NCBI RefSeq assembly: GCF_900241005.1
Contig: NZ_OEST01000004.1
Location: 310,001-374,000 of the forward strand
Reading direction: 5' to 3'
From: Bacteroides cutis
Lineage (GTDB): Bacteria > Bacteroidota > Bacteroidia > Bacteroidales > Bacteroidaceae
Length of the DNA: 64,000 nucleotides
The notes below the pieces were generated by a model, which had not been told where the DNA came from, ran no database searches, and saw only the letters and a list, made by a program, of their open reading frames with translations. Made by a program: the position numbers and the translations under genes. Every line of letters starts with the position of its first letter. Within the stretch, counting starts at the first letter, position 1. Shown one piece after another: positions 61,169-64,000 of the stretch.

Positions 61169-64000
61169 ATGAAAAAACATATATTCATCATATTCGTATT
61201 TATTTTTGTTTGCGCAAATTTGTTTGCCGGTACATTTCGATCCCTGAATGTGAAAGAAGGATTAAGTAGCAGACAGGTTTTTCAAATTGCTAAAGACTCT
61301 GTTGGATTTATATGGGCGTATACTCATATGGGGGTAGACCGTTATGATGGAAATGAAATACGACACTATAAACTTGAAGGAACAAGTGATTCCAAAGATC
61401 ATATTTTATCATCAACCGTGATGTGTTGTGATAAAAATGGAACTCTTTGGATTGCATTGAAAAGTGGAAAAATCTATACTTACGATAAACGTACCGACTC
61501 TTTCGGACTGCATATTGATTTGTTTTCTTCTTTGTCCGGTTTAACTTTACATAACATCTTGTTCGATGATAATAATCATTTGTGGATTTGTACATCATCG
61601 GGGATTTATTCCTGGAATGAAGAGGAAGGTTTAACATTGGCGGGACTGAAAGGAAAAACGGTTTATTGTCTTGTTCAAAGAGATAATTCAGTTTTTTTTG
61701 CAGGGACGAATACGCATCTTTATAAACTGAAACTGGATGAACCGAACTGTACTTTTTCAGAAGAAGTTTTTCCTTCTCTGGTTGGGGTACATTTTGAATC
61801 CTTGTATACATCCGGGCTGAATTTGTTTATCGGAACTTTTTCCGATGGAATGTTTTCTGTAAACCTGATAACGGGTAAGGTAAAATCTTTCAAGGACATT
61901 ATTCCACATGTTCCTATTCGTGCATTTGCCCAGACTAAAGATAATACTTTATTAGTTGGTGCCGATGGAGCAGGAGTTTTCCGTATCAATATCGTTACGG
62001 GAGAACTTATAGAACACTATGTGACGGATGAAGATAATGAAAGAAGCTTGAATGGTAATACGGTTTCAGATATTTGTGTAGATGAGTATAATAGAATATG
62101 GATAAGTACTTCTACCAATGGTATCAGCTATTTGGATCCGGATATACCAGATGTGAAGTGGATGAAACATGAACAAAATAATTCTAATTCATTAATCGCC
62201 AATCATACAAACGTTATATTACAGGATTCGGAAGGTGATTATTGGTATGGTACGAACAATGGTGTCAGTTTGTATCAACCCAAACAAGGAAAATGGACAC
62301 ATTTTCTGAATGGTAGGGGACATGGTGCTAAAGTGGTTTTAACTCTATGTGAAGATAGAAGAGGAAATATTTGGATAGGTGGGTATGGTATAGGTGTGTA
62401 TTGCGTTCAGAAAAAGACGGGGCGGATACGGCAGATGGGTAAAAAGGATAAATCTGGAGATAAAGGGATAGCTACAGATTATATCTATGCGATGTATGCG
62501 GAAGGCGATAATATCTGGTTAGGCGGTATTGAGGGGGATTTCACCCGATATAACATACGGACAGATGCATATACTTATTATCCGATTGATTGTATCGGAG
62601 ATATAAAACCTGTCGGAGATGGAAGTTCGTTGATGCTTGCCGGTTGTAATGGACTTGCTTTTTTTGATAAATCAACAGGAAAAACACAGTGGCATCACGA
62701 ATTTGGTAATATCACTCTACGTTTTCCCGTCCGTTGCCTTTTACAGTCATCAACAGGGGATATATGGATGGGAACGGATGGAGACGGTTTGATAAGGTTT
62801 AATCCAGATACCGAACAGGCAAAATCTTATACAACCAGTGATGGGCTTGCTTCCAATTCAATCAATAGTTTATTGGAGGATAATGAAGGCCGTATTTGGT
62901 TCAATACGGAAAAAGAACTTTATTGTATGGATTTAACCCAAAATATCATTATCAGTGCTAACGACTTTCTGGATATAAGCTGGGGATATTATAATCCCAA
63001 CTCTGCCTTAAAATTAAGTGACGGAAATCTTGCATTTGGTACTGCGGAGGGAGCTTTACTCTTTACCCCTTCTTTTAATTTGGAGCAGAATAATACGGTC
63101 AACCTGATATTTACGGATTTCAAATTGTTGTATCAATCGGTAAAGGCAGGTATGGGATCTCCATTGGAAAAGAATATTAACGATACACAGAACATCAGAC
63201 TTAAGTATGTACAAAACTCTTTCTCTATTTCTTTTTCGGCTATTAATTTTATGGCTTCTCATAAAATAAGATATGAATATATGTTGGAAAATTTTATTGA
63301 TGAGTGGAAAGGTACAAATTCTGTGCAGAGCGTAAATTACATGGATCTTTCTCCTGGTAAATATGTATTTCGGTTACGGGCTTTCGACAAGTATACGGGA
63401 CAACTTTTAGGTAAACGTGATCTTGACATAGTGATAAATCCACCCTATTGGATTACTGGGTGGGCTTTATTGTTGTATGCTATTTCCTTTTCTGCCTTTA
63501 TATATTTACTAATTCAATTTAGGAAACATAAGGTAAATGAGGACAGGATTAAAGAACGGATAGACTCTTTTATTAGTATAGCCCATGATATACGTACTCC
63601 TATCAGTCTGATTAAAGCTCCATTGAGCGAGCTGGAGATGCAATCTGATTTGTCGGATGTAAGTAAGAAGAAAGTTGCGGTAGCGGCACGGAATGTAGAA
63701 AAGTTATTCACCATGATAACTCAGCTGCTGGATTTGCAGAGAACGGAAAAATATCCTGGCTCTTTGAAAGTAGTCTTAGTGGATATCAAGGTATATATGG
63801 AAGAAAAGATATCTGGTTTTCGGATAGCAGCCCGGCAAAAGGAAATTGATTTACAGCTGGAAGTTGAAGCAGATATGCCCTTGATTTGGCTTGACAGAGA
63901 AAAGATGGATCACATTATCGACAATCTGCTTTCTAATGCTTTGAAGTATACGGAAAAAGGAACAATTGGTATTACGGTGAAGAAGGCCTCCAAAAAGTGG
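61169..64000 (+). CDS. Hybrid two-component system sensor (HTCS), 3' end outside window
   Basis: The frame is open for 944 codons from the ATG at 61169 to the window edge. It starts with a signal peptide (MKKHIFIIFVFIFVCANLFAG). The periplasmic part (about 22-660) is two beta-propellers of repeated blades such as GLSSRQVFQIAKDSVGFIWA, DNNHLWICTSSGIYSW and RGNIWIGGYGIGVY. A Y_Y_Y domain (about 690-755, ending LSPGKYVFRLRAFDKY) and a membrane helix (about 761-784) follow. The histidine kinase begins with FISIAHDIRTPISLIKAPL (His806) and the ATPase N-box DNLLSNALKYT. A receiver and AraC-type DNA-binding domain are expected beyond the window. HTCS proteins usually sense glycan fragments and control a nearby polysaccharide-use locus. 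Confidence 0.92.
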   Translation, partial: MKKHIFIIFVFIFVCANLFAGTFRSLNVKEGLSSRQVFQIAKDSVGFIWAYTHMGVDRYDGNEIRHYKLEGTSDSKDHILSSTVMCCDKNGTLWIALKSGKIYTYDKRTDSFGLHIDLFSSLSGLTLHNILFDDNNHLWICTSSGIYSWNEEEGLTLAGLKGKTVYCLVQRDNSVFFAGTNTHLYKLKLDEPNCTFSEEVFPSLVGVHFESLYTSGLNLFIGTFSDGMFSVNLITGKVKSFKDIIPHVPIRAFAQTKDNTLLVGADGAGVFRINIVTGELIEHYVTDEDNERSLNGNTVSDICVDEYNRIWISTSTNGISYLDPDIPDVKWMKHEQNNSNSLIANHTNVILQDSEGDYWYGTNNGVSLYQPKQGKWTHFLNGRGHGAKVVLTLCEDRRGNIWIGGYGIGVYCVQKKTGRIRQMGKKDKSGDKGIATDYIYAMYAEGDNIWLGGIEGDFTRYNIRTDAYTYYPIDCIGDIKPVGDGSSLMLAGCNGLAFFDKSTGKTQWHHEFGNITLRFPVRCLLQSSTGDIWMGTDGDGLIRFNPDTEQAKSYTTSDGLASNSINSLLEDNEGRIWFNTEKELYCMDLTQNIIISANDFLDISWGYYNPNSALKLSDGNLAFGTAEGALLFTPSFNLEQNNTVNLIFTDFKLLYQSVKAGMGSPLEKNINDTQNIRLKYVQNSFSISFSAINFMASHKIRYEYMLENFIDEWKGTNSVQSVNYMDLSPGKYVFRLRAFDKYTGQLLGKRDLDIVINPPYWITGWALLLYAISFSAFIYLLIQFRKHKVNEDRIKERIDSFISIAHDIRTPISLIKAPLSELEMQSDLSDVSKKKVAVAARNVEKLFTMITQLLDLQRTEKYPGSLKVVLVDIKVYMEEKISGFRIAARQKEIDLQLEVEADMPLIWLDREKMDHIIDNLLSNALKYTEKGTIGITVKKASKKW

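Noticed and set aside
61308..63714. Minus-strand frames inside the right-hand end
   Set aside because: They are antisense to the 944-codon HTCS frame, which has a signal peptide, propeller blades and kinase motifs.

Overview
The window looks like chromosome of a gut Bacteroides or close relative (Bacteroidales). Evidence: many -7 boxes of the TAnnTTTG type (a few with a TTTG -33 element 18-21 bp upstream), Bacteroidales-only protein families (DUF4493, PCMD and BACON domains, M64 peptidases, hybrid two-component sensors), surface lipoproteins with acidic residues after the lipobox cysteine, and housekeeping gene order typical of the genus. The 5' edge cuts aconitase and the 3' edge cuts a hybrid sensor kinase. 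I identified one tRNA and no rRNA, CRISPR array, insertion sequence or phage gene. Layout: (1) 1-2941, oxidative half of the TCA cycle (acnA-icd-gltA), making 2-oxoglutarate. (2) 3121-6007, a three-gene reductive steroid cassette: a steroid 5-alpha-reductase homologue with both catalytic residues, an Old Yellow Enzyme-type flavin reductase (candidate 5-beta-reductase) and a short-chain dehydrogenase (candidate hydroxysteroid dehydrogenase). This matches the gene set reported in gut Bacteroidales for 3-oxo-delta4 bile acid and steroid reduction. (3) 6089-15029, housekeeping genes (pfkA, ispH, cmk, prenyl synthase, tatD, tRNA-Ser) and a TonB energising system: tonB first, then exbB, a small membrane protein and two exbD genes. 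(4) 15143-23500, a GNAT acetyltransferase, an M64 peptidase, an Lrp regulator, thyA-folA, a secreted phospholipase D-like enzyme, an ECF sigma operon and an rRNA m5C methyltransferase. (5) 23513-32855, a heavy-metal RND efflux operon (Cys/His-rich peptide, His-rich adaptor, CzcA/CusA-type pump, TolC) behind its own consensus promoter, next to an RclA-like flavin reductase and an ABC-F ATPase. (6) 32945-46765, a stand-alone receiver, a BACON-M64 lipoprotein, the CCA enzyme, a PiT transporter with a PhoU-like tail plus polyphosphate kinase, two metallophosphoesterases, rfbA-rfbB and menA. (7) 47247-57897, a tight minus-strand operon of eight exported proteins: six lipoproteins (DUF4493 and/or PCMD) and two paralogous outer-membrane beta-barrel proteins. 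It has no SusC/SusD, glycosidase or known fimbrial gene. This is the best candidate here for an undescribed surface system. (8) 58095-64000, a large protein joining two receiver-like domains to a PEP-synthase-type ATP-grasp domain, and, divergently, the truncated hybrid two-component sensor. Limits: all functions rest on motif recognition by eye; no database search was possible. Starts were moved from the longest frame where a signal peptide, family length or promoter position argued for it, and this is stated in each entry.
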